A stretch of 64,000 nucleotides of DNA from positions 497,312 through 561,311 of the forward strand of contig NZ_WXEW01000003.1 of the NCBI RefSeq assembly GCF_009901565.1. Reading direction: 5' to 3'. The position numbers were made by a program, and so were the translations under genes. Positions within the stretch are counted from its first letter, which is position 1, and each line of letters starts with the position of its first letter. The stretch is from Herbidospora solisilvae (GTDB lineage: Bacteria; Actinomycetota; Actinomycetes; Streptosporangiales; Streptosporangiaceae). The notes under the pieces were generated by a model. That model saw only the letters and a program-made list of their open reading frames with translations. It was not told where the DNA came from and ran no database searches. This document shows positions 28,069 through 35,330 of this stretch, piece after piece.

Positions 28069-28406
28069 GCTGCCTCGGCCGCGTCGATTGCGATTTGGAT
28101 CTTCGTCCAGTTCATGCGTTCCCGGACGGGGTCGACCACACCAAGAGGGTGGACCAACGCCCGCCACGGGCGGCCCCGGCGGCTTCGTACTGGGACGAAC
28201 TGGCGGGGACCTCTGGGGGACCGCCAAACGGTGACTAGCTCTGCGGCCGGTTCGGCTTCGCATCGGGCGACGAGGGCCCGAAGTTCTTCGACCTGACGCA
28301 GCGCCGCCACGATTTCCGCGACCTGAGATGCAGCCGGGCTGTTCTCGCGGTCGGTGAATCGGAGGGCCTTCTCGCGGAGGGCGTTGACGTCATCTTGCGG
28401 GGACAC
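28065..28406 (-). CDS. Hypothetical helical protein
   Basis: 113 aa from GTG 28406, chosen because AGGAGG lies 5 bp upstream. Residues about 10-55 form an amphipathic helix rich in Ala/Glu/Arg (DVNALREKALRF, AEIVAALRQVEELRALVARC). The C-terminal half is basic (FVPVRSRRGRPWRALVHPLG). Function unknown. It is translationally coupled to the 55-aa gene downstream. Confidence 0.6.
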   Translation of the reverse strand: MSPQDDVNALREKALRFTDRENSPAASQVAEIVAALRQVEELRALVARCEAEPAAELVTVWRSPRGPRQFVPVRSRRGRPWRALVHPLGVVDPVRERMNWTKIQIAIDAAEAA

Positions 28407-28566
28407 GTCCACCTCCTGGGCGGGGGTGTACCAGGGCAGCCCTGGTATGGGACTTGCAGTGTTACCCAGGCGGCTGGTCCGTTCCACGGAGATGAACCCG
28501 CAATCCGTGAATGTGACCGTTCGTAACCTGTGGCCCATAATTCCAGGTCATACCGACCGGTGCCGT

Positions 28567-29001
28567 TTACGCGGTTTGCCGATCTTTGTTGCCGCCGTTC
28601 TCGTCGTGATTCCCGCCTTCTAGTGCGGCAAGACGATTCTTGAGCATCTCGATCTCTATTCGGGCCGCTTCAAGCAGGCGGTTTTGGGCATCGAGTGCCG
28701 CCCTCGTCGCAGGATCGGCGATGTCGTCTTGCGGCGAGGAAGAGGCCAGAGTGGGGGCGTCATTCCGCAGCACCGCAGTGCAACTACCCACGGTCCAGCC
28801 GAGAGCCCTGTCCAGGCTGATCAGCACCCGATCTCCGGGCGGGCTGGGCAATTTTCCGTTCTCCAACTTTGAGAGAACCCCCACCGAGGGCCCGCCGGCG
28901 GCGGCTATGCCCGGCTGGCTGAGGTTCAACTCGTGACGGCGCTGCCGCACCGCACTGCCGAGGCGCACCCAATCCTCGTGGGTGTACGACTCCGACATCA
29001 C
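28567..29001 (-). CDS. XRE-family HTH protein, candidate repressor of the early operon
   Basis: 144 aa. The HTH is at residues about 12-70 (LGSAVRQRRHELNLSQPGIA, SVGVLSKLENGKL), and a C-terminal coiled coil (AARIEIEMLKNRLAALEGG) is suited to dimerisation. It is transcribed leftward, divergent from the long early operon starting at 29157, the classic position of a CI-like repressor. No peptidase or DUF5753 domain is present. Confidence 0.82.
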   Translation of the reverse strand: MMSESYTHEDWVRLGSAVRQRRHELNLSQPGIAAAGGPSVGVLSKLENGKLPSPPGDRVLISLDRALGWTVGSCTAVLRNDAPTLASSSPQDDIADPATRAALDAQNRLLEAARIEIEMLKNRLAALEGGNHDENGGNKDRQTA

Positions 29002-29156
29002 TCGGCTCCTGCCTGTCGCTCTTAGGCCAGAGTGCAGGGCCCCGACTCTAGGTCATTTCCCAGGTTTCCGCACGTCGAGGCATGCGCCAGCTAGTGTCAG
29101 CAACTAAAAGCTAGCGAAACCTTGCTCAAACTTGTTTTCGTGCGTACGGTTGCGCC
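29002..29156. promoter_or_regulatory. Divergent switch region (repressor / early operon)
   Basis: The 155-bp gap is relatively AT-rich. AGCTAG occurs twice 20 bp apart (29089-29094 and 29109-29114), a possible repressor half-site pair. Rightward, TTGCTC (29122-29127) and TACGGT (29144-29149) spaced by 16 bp would place the transcription start near the ATG at 29157. That ATG has no ribosome site, so the first early message may be leaderless. These assignments are inferred from sequence patterns only. Confidence 0.45.
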
Positions 29157-29369
29157 ATGGACGACGACAGGAAGCTGCTCTACAAGGCCGAAGAGGCGGC
29201 TCCCCTCCTGGGCGTGACCGTCTGGTTCCTCAAGAACGGGGCCCGCACGGGGACGCTCCCGCACTGCCGCCTCCCCGGCGAGAAGCGTCTGATCCGCTTC
29301 TCGCGACAGAACCTGGAGCAGATCGCGGCCGACGCCGCCGTGCCCGCACAGACGCAGGACGCGGCGTGA
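29157..29369 (+). CDS. Small HTH (excisionase/MerR-like) protein
   Basis: 70 aa. LYKAEEAAPLLGVTVWFLKN, a basic wing PHCRLPGEKRLIRFS and the helix RQNLEQIAADAA match the helix-turn-helix excisionase fold. It is the first gene of the early operon, opposite the repressor, so it is a Cro-like regulator or recombination directionality factor candidate. No Shine-Dalgarno sequence precedes the ATG. The stop overlaps the next GTG. Confidence 0.72.
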   Translation: MDDDRKLLYKAEEAAPLLGVTVWFLKNGARTGTLPHCRLPGEKRLIRFSRQNLEQIAADAAVPAQTQDAA

Positions 29370-29545
29370 CCGCCCCCCGCCGCCTGTGCCGAACCCCCGA
29401 CGAGATCTTCCAGGCGGGCTGGGACGACGGCATGACCGATCCGCCCCTCACCCCCGAACAGCGGACCCGCATCGCGGCGCTGCTCGCCCCCCACGTTCGT
29501 GCGGCTATCGCGGCGTCCTCGCTCGCTGATCGCCCCGCCGCCTGA
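29366..29545 (+). CDS. Small hypothetical protein
   Basis: 59 aa from GTG 29366 (GTGA overlap with the preceding stop). The sequence TPDEIFQAGWDDGMTDPP with LTPEQRTRIAALLAPHVRAA is recurrent in actinophage small proteins, but the function is unknown. A GC-rich hairpin-like stretch (29552-29590) follows it. Confidence 0.62.
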   Translation: MTAPRRLCRTPDEIFQAGWDDGMTDPPLTPEQRTRIAALLAPHVRAAIAASSLADRPAA

Positions 29546-29634
29546 AAACAAGGCGGGCCCGGCCGGCTGTCACCCGGCAAGGCCCGCGAAACCCCCCAGC
29601 TCAACACTCGCTTAGCAGAAAGGCAGAGCCGGGA

Positions 29635-30132
29635 ATGACTTCATCGTCTCACACTGTCCCCGACAGGTTCAGGGTCGTCATCGCCGACTGCGGCCCCGAC
29701 GACGGCCCCATCGTCGGCATCACCGAGCCGACGCGCCAGCTCGGCCAGGTCCGCGACCAGCACGAGCGGTTCCTCCGGGAGTTCCCCCACTCGCTCATCG
29801 AGGTCGAGGCCGACGGCGAGTGGAAGACGGCCACCTCTGACGAGCTGACGCGTATCGCTGCGGCCACCGCCCTTTCCGTGGCGGCGTCGCTCGTGGCCAA
29901 CGGCGAGCTTCCGCTCCTCAACTGGAGCCTCCACGTGGAGTACGACGGCACCGCCTCGCTCTCCACCCACGTCTACGGGAACCACGAGTCCACGTTCCGC
30001 GCCTTCGCCAACTTCCTCGACCTCGTCCAGAAGAGCGAGGATGGGCACTACGTGCGTCTGAACGGCAAGGTCGGCGGCGTCAAGGTCCGGCTCTCCGCGA
30101 GCAAGCCCCACACCGCTGAGGCGGCCGCCTGA
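29635..30132 (+). CDS. Hypothetical phage protein
   Basis: 165 aa, preceded by AGAAAGGCAGAGCCGGGA. It appears alpha/beta with a central helix (DELTRIAAATALSVAASL) and strands such as SLHVEYDGTASLSTHVY. No catalytic motif or family is recognised. It overlaps the next gene by one base (TGATG). Confidence 0.6.
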   Translation: MTSSSHTVPDRFRVVIADCGPDDGPIVGITEPTRQLGQVRDQHERFLREFPHSLIEVEADGEWKTATSDELTRIAAATALSVAASLVANGELPLLNWSLHVEYDGTASLSTHVYGNHESTFRAFANFLDLVQKSEDGHYVRLNGKVGGVKVRLSASKPHTAEAAA

Positions 30133-30338
30133 TGTCCGCCAATGAGATGCGCCGCCACATCGAGGGATGCCCTGACTGCCGCGCCGACCAGGCGCTCAGG
30201 TCCGACCGAATCGAGCTGGGCAAGGCCGCCAAGCTCCGCGACAAGGCCCTGATGCGCTTCTGGCTGCTGGCCATCCGCGCTCGCCTCGCCGACCTGCACG
30301 TCCCCGCTCCCGCCCGCGACCTAGCGAAGGCGGCGTGA
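30132..30338 (+). CDS. Small hypothetical protein with CxxC
   Basis: 68 aa. MRRHIEGCPDCRADQALRSD carries an H-x3-CxxC arrangement reminiscent of anti-sigma-type zinc motifs but too short to be one. The rest is a basic amphipathic helix. It is coupled to both neighbours by 1- and 4-bp overlaps. Function unknown. Confidence 0.6.
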   Translation: MSANEMRRHIEGCPDCRADQALRSDRIELGKAAKLRDKALMRFWLLAIRARLADLHVPAPARDLAKAA

Positions 30339-30727
30339 TGGAGACCATCCCCGCCAGCGTTGCCGACGCCGCCCGCGGCGCGGTCGAGGTCCTCCGTGAG
30401 CGCGGCCACTACCAGGGCGACTACTACGACCGTGAGTGGGTGGCGCAGGGCGCCGACCTCGACCACGTCCCGGTCGACGTGTGTGGCGCCATCAACCTGG
30501 CCAGCGGCCTCGACGTGGACGCCCCCTGGGACGACCACCCCCACCACGCGCTGGCCCGCGCGACCGGCGAGGCGCTCCGCGACTACGTGCCCATCGAGCC
30601 CGACCCGGCGCTCGACCTGCCGACGCTGATCGGCCACTGGAACGACGACTCCCGGCGCACCTGGGCGGACATCATCGCCGCCCTCGAAGGCGTGGCCGCA
30701 GCTCACGACAAGGGGGAGTCCCTCTGA
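30335..30727 (+). CDS. DUF6197-like protein
   Basis: 130 aa. The pattern AARGAVEVLRERGHYQGDYY, VDVCGAINLASG, and a C-terminal WNDDSRRTWADIIAALEG agrees with the DUF6197 family of actinobacterial phage and mobile-element proteins. Function unknown. The ATG overlaps the previous stop by 4 bp and its own stop overlaps the next ATG by 1 bp. Confidence 0.68.
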   Translation: MMETIPASVADAARGAVEVLRERGHYQGDYYDREWVAQGADLDHVPVDVCGAINLASGLDVDAPWDDHPHHALARATGEALRDYVPIEPDPALDLPTLIGHWNDDSRRTWADIIAALEGVAAAHDKGESL

Positions 30728-31167
30728 TGTCCCTGTTCACCGCGCACTGGGAGCGCCTGAGCGGTCCGATCGAGGACCTGACCACGCGCCTGCCCGGCCT
30801 GCGTAAGACGAAGCGCACCCCCGACTCCGTCGCGTCGTCCGCAGCGGACGCGGCGGTGGCCACCCCGGAGTTCCACGCCGACGGCTCCGGAACGGCCGGC
30901 GGGCACCCCGAGGGTTCCGTGACCCTCGCGGGTGCCCGCACCCCCCGTGAACGGCTCGTCGTGCTCGCCGAGGAGTGGGTGTGCGGGACGTTCGACGACG
31001 TCCATGAGGCCGAGCTGCGCGAGCTGATGCATGAGTCGATCAGTGCCAGTGACCTCTGGGGCATGTGGGCCTACGTCATCGACTCGATCCGGCGCGATGG
31101 CCCGTTCGACCTCGACAGCGCTCACGCCCAGTTCGCGATCGACAGGTTCCTGGAGGGCGGGGAATGA
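30727..31167 (+). CDS. Hypothetical protein
   Basis: 146 aa. The N-terminal 70 residues are low-complexity (TPDSVASSAADAAVATPEF). The C-terminal half is a helical domain, ERLVVLAEEWVCGTFDDV, LRELMHESISASDLWGMWAY. The C-terminal domain resembles that of the next gene (NWLDDNWTADCVAELHRL), suggesting the two are paralogous small domains. Function unknown. Confidence 0.6.
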   Translation: MSLFTAHWERLSGPIEDLTTRLPGLRKTKRTPDSVASSAADAAVATPEFHADGSGTAGGHPEGSVTLAGARTPRERLVVLAEEWVCGTFDDVHEAELRELMHESISASDLWGMWAYVIDSIRRDGPFDLDSAHAQFAIDRFLEGGE

Positions 31168-31490
31168 CCGCCACGATCACGAGCCTGTTCACGACGGAGC
31201 AGCGGCTGGAGCGCCTGGCCGGGAACTGGCTGGACGACAACTGGACGGCCGACTGCGTGGCCGAACTCCACCGCCTCGCCGACGCCGACCTCGACGCCGC
31301 GCAGGTGGCCGAAAGGTTCGAGGCGTACGCCGACGCGATCTGGTTCCGCGACGCCGTCGAGTGCGGCGCCATCGGCTGGCGTGAGGTCGAGCCCGAGCTG
31401 ACGTGCGACGACCGCCAGGACGCCGCCTACGACATCGCATGCGGCTGGGTGACGGCCGCCCGCCGGGCCCTGACGGGAGGCGACCGATGA
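31164..31490 (+). CDS. Hypothetical protein
   Basis: 108 aa helical protein (EQRLERLAGNWLDDNW, LDAAQVAERFEAYADAIWF, DAAYDIACGWVTAARRAL). It overlaps the preceding gene by 4 bp and the annealing-protein gene by 4 bp. Possibly an accessory of the recombination cluster by position only. Confidence 0.58.
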   Translation: MTATITSLFTTEQRLERLAGNWLDDNWTADCVAELHRLADADLDAAQVAERFEAYADAIWFRDAVECGAIGWREVEPELTCDDRQDAAYDIACGWVTAARRALTGGDR

Positions 31491-32500
31491 GCGAGGCGTT
31501 CGCCATGTCGGCCGAGGAGCGGGATCGGCTTCTGGCTCAGCTTCATGACCTGCGGAAGCCGTTCCGCGAGGAGCAGATCGGGAAGCTCCCGCGCGTCACC
31601 TGCAAGGAGTGCGCCGACTTCCGGACGCACTGCCCGAAGCCGGACCACCAGAAGCGGCGCTGCCCGGAGTGCCAGGCGTGGGTGTCGCCGAAGCACATCC
31701 ACATCGACTACGTCGGCCACGCCGACGTGGTCGAGCGGCTGCTGGAGACGGACCCGTTCTGGACGTGGGAGCCGTTCGCGCTCGACGAGGACGGGACGCC
31801 CAAGCTCGACACTGACGAGTTCGGCCGCCCCGTCGGGATGTGGATCAGGCTCACCGTGCTCGGTGTCACCCGTCCCGGCTACGGGTCCTGCCCGTCCAAC
31901 CAGTCCGACGCGGTCAAGGTCCTGATCGGCGACGCCATCCGGAACGGCGCCCAGAGGTTCGGCGTGGCCCTGGCCCAGTGGCAGAAGGGCGACCGCTCCA
32001 ACCCGGCCGCCGAAAACGTCGTCGCCGACGCCGGGCAGCGGGCGATGCCGCCGCAGCAGCGCGCCGCCGACGCGGCCGTCGTGGTCGACGAGAACTGGGT
32101 CGGCGTGTTCGAGAAGCGCCTGGCCGAGTCGACGCTCGACACCGTCCACCGGTTCCGGCAGGACGTGGTCGACGCGATGCGCCAGCGGACCATCAACTCG
32201 GTCACCGCCAACCGCCTCCTGGAGGCCGTAAAGGAGCGGGCCGACGCTCTGGACGAGCAGTCCCGGATCGGCCCGGACGGGCTGCCCCGCAACAAAGACG
32301 GCACGGTCGCCCGCTCGAAGGTCACCGACGAACAGCTCGCCGCCGCCGGCCACATGACCGGCCCGGAGAAGCGCGCCCACAACGCGCTCGTCAAGGAGGT
32401 CACCTCCAGTCCGCGCAAGGCCGACCGGCTGCGGGCCGTGCCGACAGGCGAGCCGTGGACGCAGCCGTCGGGGCCCGCGCCTGGAGGTGACGTGGCATGA
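31487..32500 (+). CDS. Sak/Rad52-like single-strand annealing protein with N-terminal Cys motif
   Basis: 337 aa. The central core IHIDYVGHADVVERLLETD, a WTWEPFALD strand, GMWIRLTVLGVTRPGYGS and SDAVKVLIGDAIRNGAQRFG plus VALAQW follows the pattern of phage Sak/Rad52-type annealing proteins. Before it lie cysteines CKEC, HC and CPEC at about residues 35-62, a likely zinc site not usual for Sak. The C-terminal 130 residues are a charged helical extension. The predicted role is recombination-dependent replication and repair of phage DNA; no paired exonuclease is obvious. Confidence 0.7.
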   Translation: MSEAFAMSAEERDRLLAQLHDLRKPFREEQIGKLPRVTCKECADFRTHCPKPDHQKRRCPECQAWVSPKHIHIDYVGHADVVERLLETDPFWTWEPFALDEDGTPKLDTDEFGRPVGMWIRLTVLGVTRPGYGSCPSNQSDAVKVLIGDAIRNGAQRFGVALAQWQKGDRSNPAAENVVADAGQRAMPPQQRAADAAVVVDENWVGVFEKRLAESTLDTVHRFRQDVVDAMRQRTINSVTANRLLEAVKERADALDEQSRIGPDGLPRNKDGTVARSKVTDEQLAAAGHMTGPEKRAHNALVKEVTSSPRKADRLRAVPTGEPWTQPSGPAPGGDVA

Positions 32501-32922
32501 GCGAGGCCGCGTACTCGCTGAACCAGTCCGGGTTCCAGTTCCGGAACCCGGGCGAGGTGCTCAGCCCATATGAGACCAACACCTACCTTCAACTGCTGAC
32601 CAACGCGATCGGGCGGGCCCAGCTCGACCTCCGGAAGGCCCGGCGAGTCGAGGTGGACGCCGAGGAGGCGTACCACCGGGCGAAGGCGCCCTACCTGGAC
32701 GATGCCCCCGAGGTCGGCAGCCATGTCAGCCAGAAGGCTCGCGACGCCTGGTTCGCCGATCGCGTCCCGGATCAGTTCTTGGCGCTGCGCAGGGCCTCTG
32801 CCGCGCGCAACGCCGCGTGGGACTTCCTGGAGGCACTCAAGGAGCAGGCCATGCTCATGGGCAGCCTCAACAAGACCGCGCTGGCCATCGAGACGATCAC
32901 CACGCGGGCAGGTGGCGCATGA
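32497..32922 (+). CDS. Hypothetical helical protein next to annealing protein
   Basis: 141 aa. A long central helical segment (LLTNAIGRAQLDLRKARRVE, AEEAYHRAKAPYL) and another (ALRRASAARNAAWDFLEALK) suggest a coiled-coil protein. It is translationally coupled to the Sak-like gene and the HNH gene, so it is probably a recombination accessory. Family not recognised. Confidence 0.6.
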   Translation: MSEAAYSLNQSGFQFRNPGEVLSPYETNTYLQLLTNAIGRAQLDLRKARRVEVDAEEAYHRAKAPYLDDAPEVGSHVSQKARDAWFADRVPDQFLALRRASAARNAAWDFLEALKEQAMLMGSLNKTALAIETITTRAGGA

Positions 32923-33362
32923 GGCGGAACAAGCCACTCCAGCCCGGCAAGCCGTTGGCCCGCCGCGCCCCGATGAAGCGCGGCAACACCGAGCTGAAGC
33001 GGGTTCCGCTCAAGTCGGTGAGCGACAAGCGCCGCGCGGAGAACCGCCGCCGGCGGGCCATGAAAGACGAGTTGTGGCCGGACGGAATTCGCCCTCGCTG
33101 CGTCGTGCCCTGGTGCGGCCGTCTGGCTGACGACCTGCATGAGCCGCTCACCAGGGCGCGCGGCGGGCCGATCGACGACCCGGACAACGCCGAGCCGTGC
33201 TGTCGCCAGCACAACGAGGAGCTCACCCGCGAACCGGCTTGGGGCTACGACCTCGACCTGCTCATCCACGAGTGGGACAAGCGGACGCTCACGCAGCAGG
33301 CGGCCGACCGGCGGGCCAAGCTCGCCGACTGGCCCGCCCGGACTCGGGGGGAGGCGGCGTGA
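32919..33362 (+). CDS. HNH-type endonuclease-like protein
   Basis: 147 aa. After a basic N-terminus (KPLARRAPMKRGNTELKRVP) comes RCVVPWCGRLADDLHEPLTR, then DDPDNAEPCCRQHNEELTRE, the layout of a zinc-linked HNH fold (CxxxxC, DLHE in place of DxHH, NAxPxCxxHN). The first His pair is reduced to a single His. It may nick DNA or be involved in recombination or packaging. It lies between the annealing-protein cluster and an HTH gene. Confidence 0.75.
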   Translation: MRRNKPLQPGKPLARRAPMKRGNTELKRVPLKSVSDKRRAENRRRRAMKDELWPDGIRPRCVVPWCGRLADDLHEPLTRARGGPIDDPDNAEPCCRQHNEELTREPAWGYDLDLLIHEWDKRTLTQQAADRRAKLADWPARTRGEAA

Positions 33363-33763
33363 CGACGACATCGAAGGCCGATGCGCCCGCCCGCCGCGAA
33401 GAGTACCGGCGCCTCCGCGCCTCGGGCCTGACCATCGACCAGGCGGCTGACCGGCTCAAGGTGACCCGGCGGACCGCCGACCGCTACGAGCGCTGGCGGC
33501 GCGGCGGGCCCGGCACGTACAGGCCGGCCGGGTGGACGCGGGACCCGATCCTCGCCCACATGCGGCGCTATCCCCATCTGGTCTTCAGCGCGATCGACCT
33601 CGCCAGGGTGGTCGCGGGCAGCGACCGGGCGCGAGGCCAGGCCATCACCGGAATCACCCTGCTGCTCAACGAGGGCCTCATCGAGGTCGTCATGGAGCGC
33701 TCCGGCCAGCAACTGGTGCGCCGCTACTGCCTGGCCGCCGCCCAGCTCCGGCAGGCGGCGTGA
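33359..33763 (+). CDS. HTH DNA-binding protein
   Basis: 134 aa from GTG 33359 (overlaps the HNH stop). Residues 13-47 form a homeodomain-like HTH (EEYRRLRASGLTIDQAADRL, VTRRTADRYERWRR). The C-terminal half is a winged-helix-like segment (HMRRYPHLVFSAIDLARVV, GITLLLNEGLIEVVM). The arrangement of two DNA-binding folds suggests a phage-encoded regulator. Confidence 0.68.
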   Translation: MTTTSKADAPARREEYRRLRASGLTIDQAADRLKVTRRTADRYERWRRGGPGTYRPAGWTRDPILAHMRRYPHLVFSAIDLARVVAGSDRARGQAITGITLLLNEGLIEVVMERSGQQLVRRYCLAAAQLRQAA

Positions 33764-34278
33764 TGGCCTCCGACGTCCACGACATGCGCTTCTGCGACTG
33801 GGAGCGCGAAACCCTCCCGGTCGACCACGACTGCATCGGCAGCGGCTCCGAGATGCCGCCCCCCACGCCCACGACGGAGGTGCCCGTGACCCACATCGAC
33901 GACCTTGGCGAGCCGACGACCCCCTACATGGAGGAGCCGGAGCCCGAGCCGCCGCTCGACCTCGACGAGATCGAGACCGCCTACGAGGAGGCCATGGGCA
34001 AGTCCATGGTGATCGCCCCGGCCACGCTGAAGGCCCTCGGCGCGGTCCCTGATCTGGTCGCCGAGCTGCGTGAGGCCCGCAGCCGCATCGGGGCGCTGTC
34101 CTTAATCGAGTCGGCCCAGTTCACGGTGACCCGCTCGCCCGAGGTGGTGCCGCACGCCGACTCCGATCTGGCCGACGCCGACACCGTCGAGGAGGCGCAC
34201 GACGACGGCCGGGCTGTCTGGGTGCGGACCGTCTCCTACTCCGATTGGCAGCTCACCTCCGCCGAAGCCCCCTTCTGA
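33763..34278 (+). CDS. Hypothetical acidic protein
   Basis: 171 aa and strongly acidic (EEPEPEPPLDLDEIE), pI clearly low. A Pro-rich linker precedes a helical segment (LKALGAVPDLVAELREAR). The C-terminal part VWVRTVSYSDWQLTS is strand-like. Acidic phage early proteins are often DNA mimics or anti-host proteins, but nothing here proves that. Confidence 0.55.
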   Translation: MASDVHDMRFCDWERETLPVDHDCIGSGSEMPPPTPTTEVPVTHIDDLGEPTTPYMEEPEPEPPLDLDEIETAYEEAMGKSMVIAPATLKALGAVPDLVAELREARSRIGALSLIESAQFTVTRSPEVVPHADSDLADADTVEEAHDDGRAVWVRTVSYSDWQLTSAEAPF

Positions 34279-34291
34279 TCTGGAGTTCGTC

Positions 34292-34720
34292 ATGACCTTG
34301 AGCACCGACACTCAGGTGTTCCCGACCGTCACCGCCTCCTACCGGGGTGAGGCCCCGGACGTGAAGCGGTGGACCCGCACCCACGTCGCCGAAGAGATCG
34401 CCGCCATCGGCAAGCGGGGCGACGACGAGGTCGCCGACCTCGACAAGCGCATCGCCGACCTGGTGGAACAGGCCTCCGAGCTGGAGACCCAGCGCGAGGC
34501 CGTGAAGGCGAAGCGCGAGGCCGACATCGCCTACTGGAACGCCTTCGTCGACCTGGTGGAGCGGACCGTTCCCGACCCGGCCAGCGATGAGGAGTTGGCC
34601 CGGATCGGCCGGCCCCCGTACGCGGACGCGCCGGACCTGTCGAAGGACCCCGACGCGCGGATCGCGCGGATCGCGGCGCTGCACGACGCCCAGGACGCCA
34701 GAGAGGAGACCGGACGGTGA
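34292..34720 (+). CDS. Hypothetical coiled-coil protein
   Basis: 142 aa. Residues about 30-90 form a long coiled coil (DDEVADLDKRIADLVEQASE, LETQREAVKAKREAD). The C-terminal tail is DPDARIARIAALHDAQ. Family not recognised. It overlaps the next gene by 4 bp. Confidence 0.58.
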   Translation: MTLSTDTQVFPTVTASYRGEAPDVKRWTRTHVAEEIAAIGKRGDDEVADLDKRIADLVEQASELETQREAVKAKREADIAYWNAFVDLVERTVPDPASDEELARIGRPPYADAPDLSKDPDARIARIAALHDAQDAREETGR

Positions 34721-35166
34721 GCTACCCGCACTACTCCAACGAATGCCACAGGCATCACGACCTGGTCAGGGACTTCCCGCCCCGCCACCTCCGCTTCTCG
34801 CGCCCCGGGGACATCCCGGCCCAGCGGCCCACCATCGTGGTGCTCTGCGGGTCGACCCGCTTCGGCGAAGCCTTCCGCGAGGCCAACCTCCGGCAGACCC
34901 TCGCTGGCCGGATCGTGCTGAGCATCGGCTGCGACATGCGCAGCGACGCCGAAATCTTCGGCGACATGTCCGCCGAGGACCTGGCCAAGGTGAAGGACCA
35001 CCTCGACGACCTGCACAAGCGGAAGATCGACCTCGCTGACGAGGTCCTCGTGCTCAACGTCGGCGGCTACATCGGCGACTCGACCCGCAGCGAGATCGAG
35101 TACGCCGAGGCGCTCGGCCGGCCAATCCACTACCTGGAGCCGATCGAGGCGGAGGTGACCTCATGA
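34717..35166 (+). CDS. Nucleoside 2-deoxyribosyltransferase/SLOG-like protein
   Basis: 149 aa. IVVLCGSTRFGEAFREANLR begins a Rossmann-like fold. DDLHKRKIDLADEVLVLNVG and GYIGDSTRSEIEYAEALGRP follow, with YLE at the end. This is the nucleoside-deoxyribosyltransferase-like family common in phages, acting on deoxynucleosides or as a nucleotide-sensing SLOG domain. The catalytic Glu could be the one in SEIEYA; without structure the activity is unproven. Confidence 0.72.
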   Translation: MSYPHYSNECHRHHDLVRDFPPRHLRFSRPGDIPAQRPTIVVLCGSTRFGEAFREANLRQTLAGRIVLSIGCDMRSDAEIFGDMSAEDLAKVKDHLDDLHKRKIDLADEVLVLNVGGYIGDSTRSEIEYAEALGRPIHYLEPIEAEVTS

Positions 35167-35330
35167 GCGAGACCTACACCGACCCGGGCCACCCGGGCGT
35201 CTGGCCCGGCGGCGAAGACGAGGCCACGCGGGAGCTCTACGACCAGTACCTGCGGGACCACCCCATCCCCCAGCAGCCGGTGTTCTCGCGCGCCGCGATC
35301 CTCGCCCGAGGGGGTGGCCGTCGTGGGTGA
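35163..35330 (+). CDS. Small hypothetical protein
   Basis: 55 aa beginning MSETYTDPGHPGVWPGGEDE. Its ATG overlaps the preceding stop by 4 bp and its 3' end overlaps the following DUF5131 gene by 8 bp, so it fits the overlapping operon pattern. The sequence ELYDQYLRDHPIPQQP is common in short actinophage proteins. Function unknown. Confidence 0.55.
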   Translation: MSETYTDPGHPGVWPGGEDEATRELYDQYLRDHPIPQQPVFSRAAILARGGGRRG

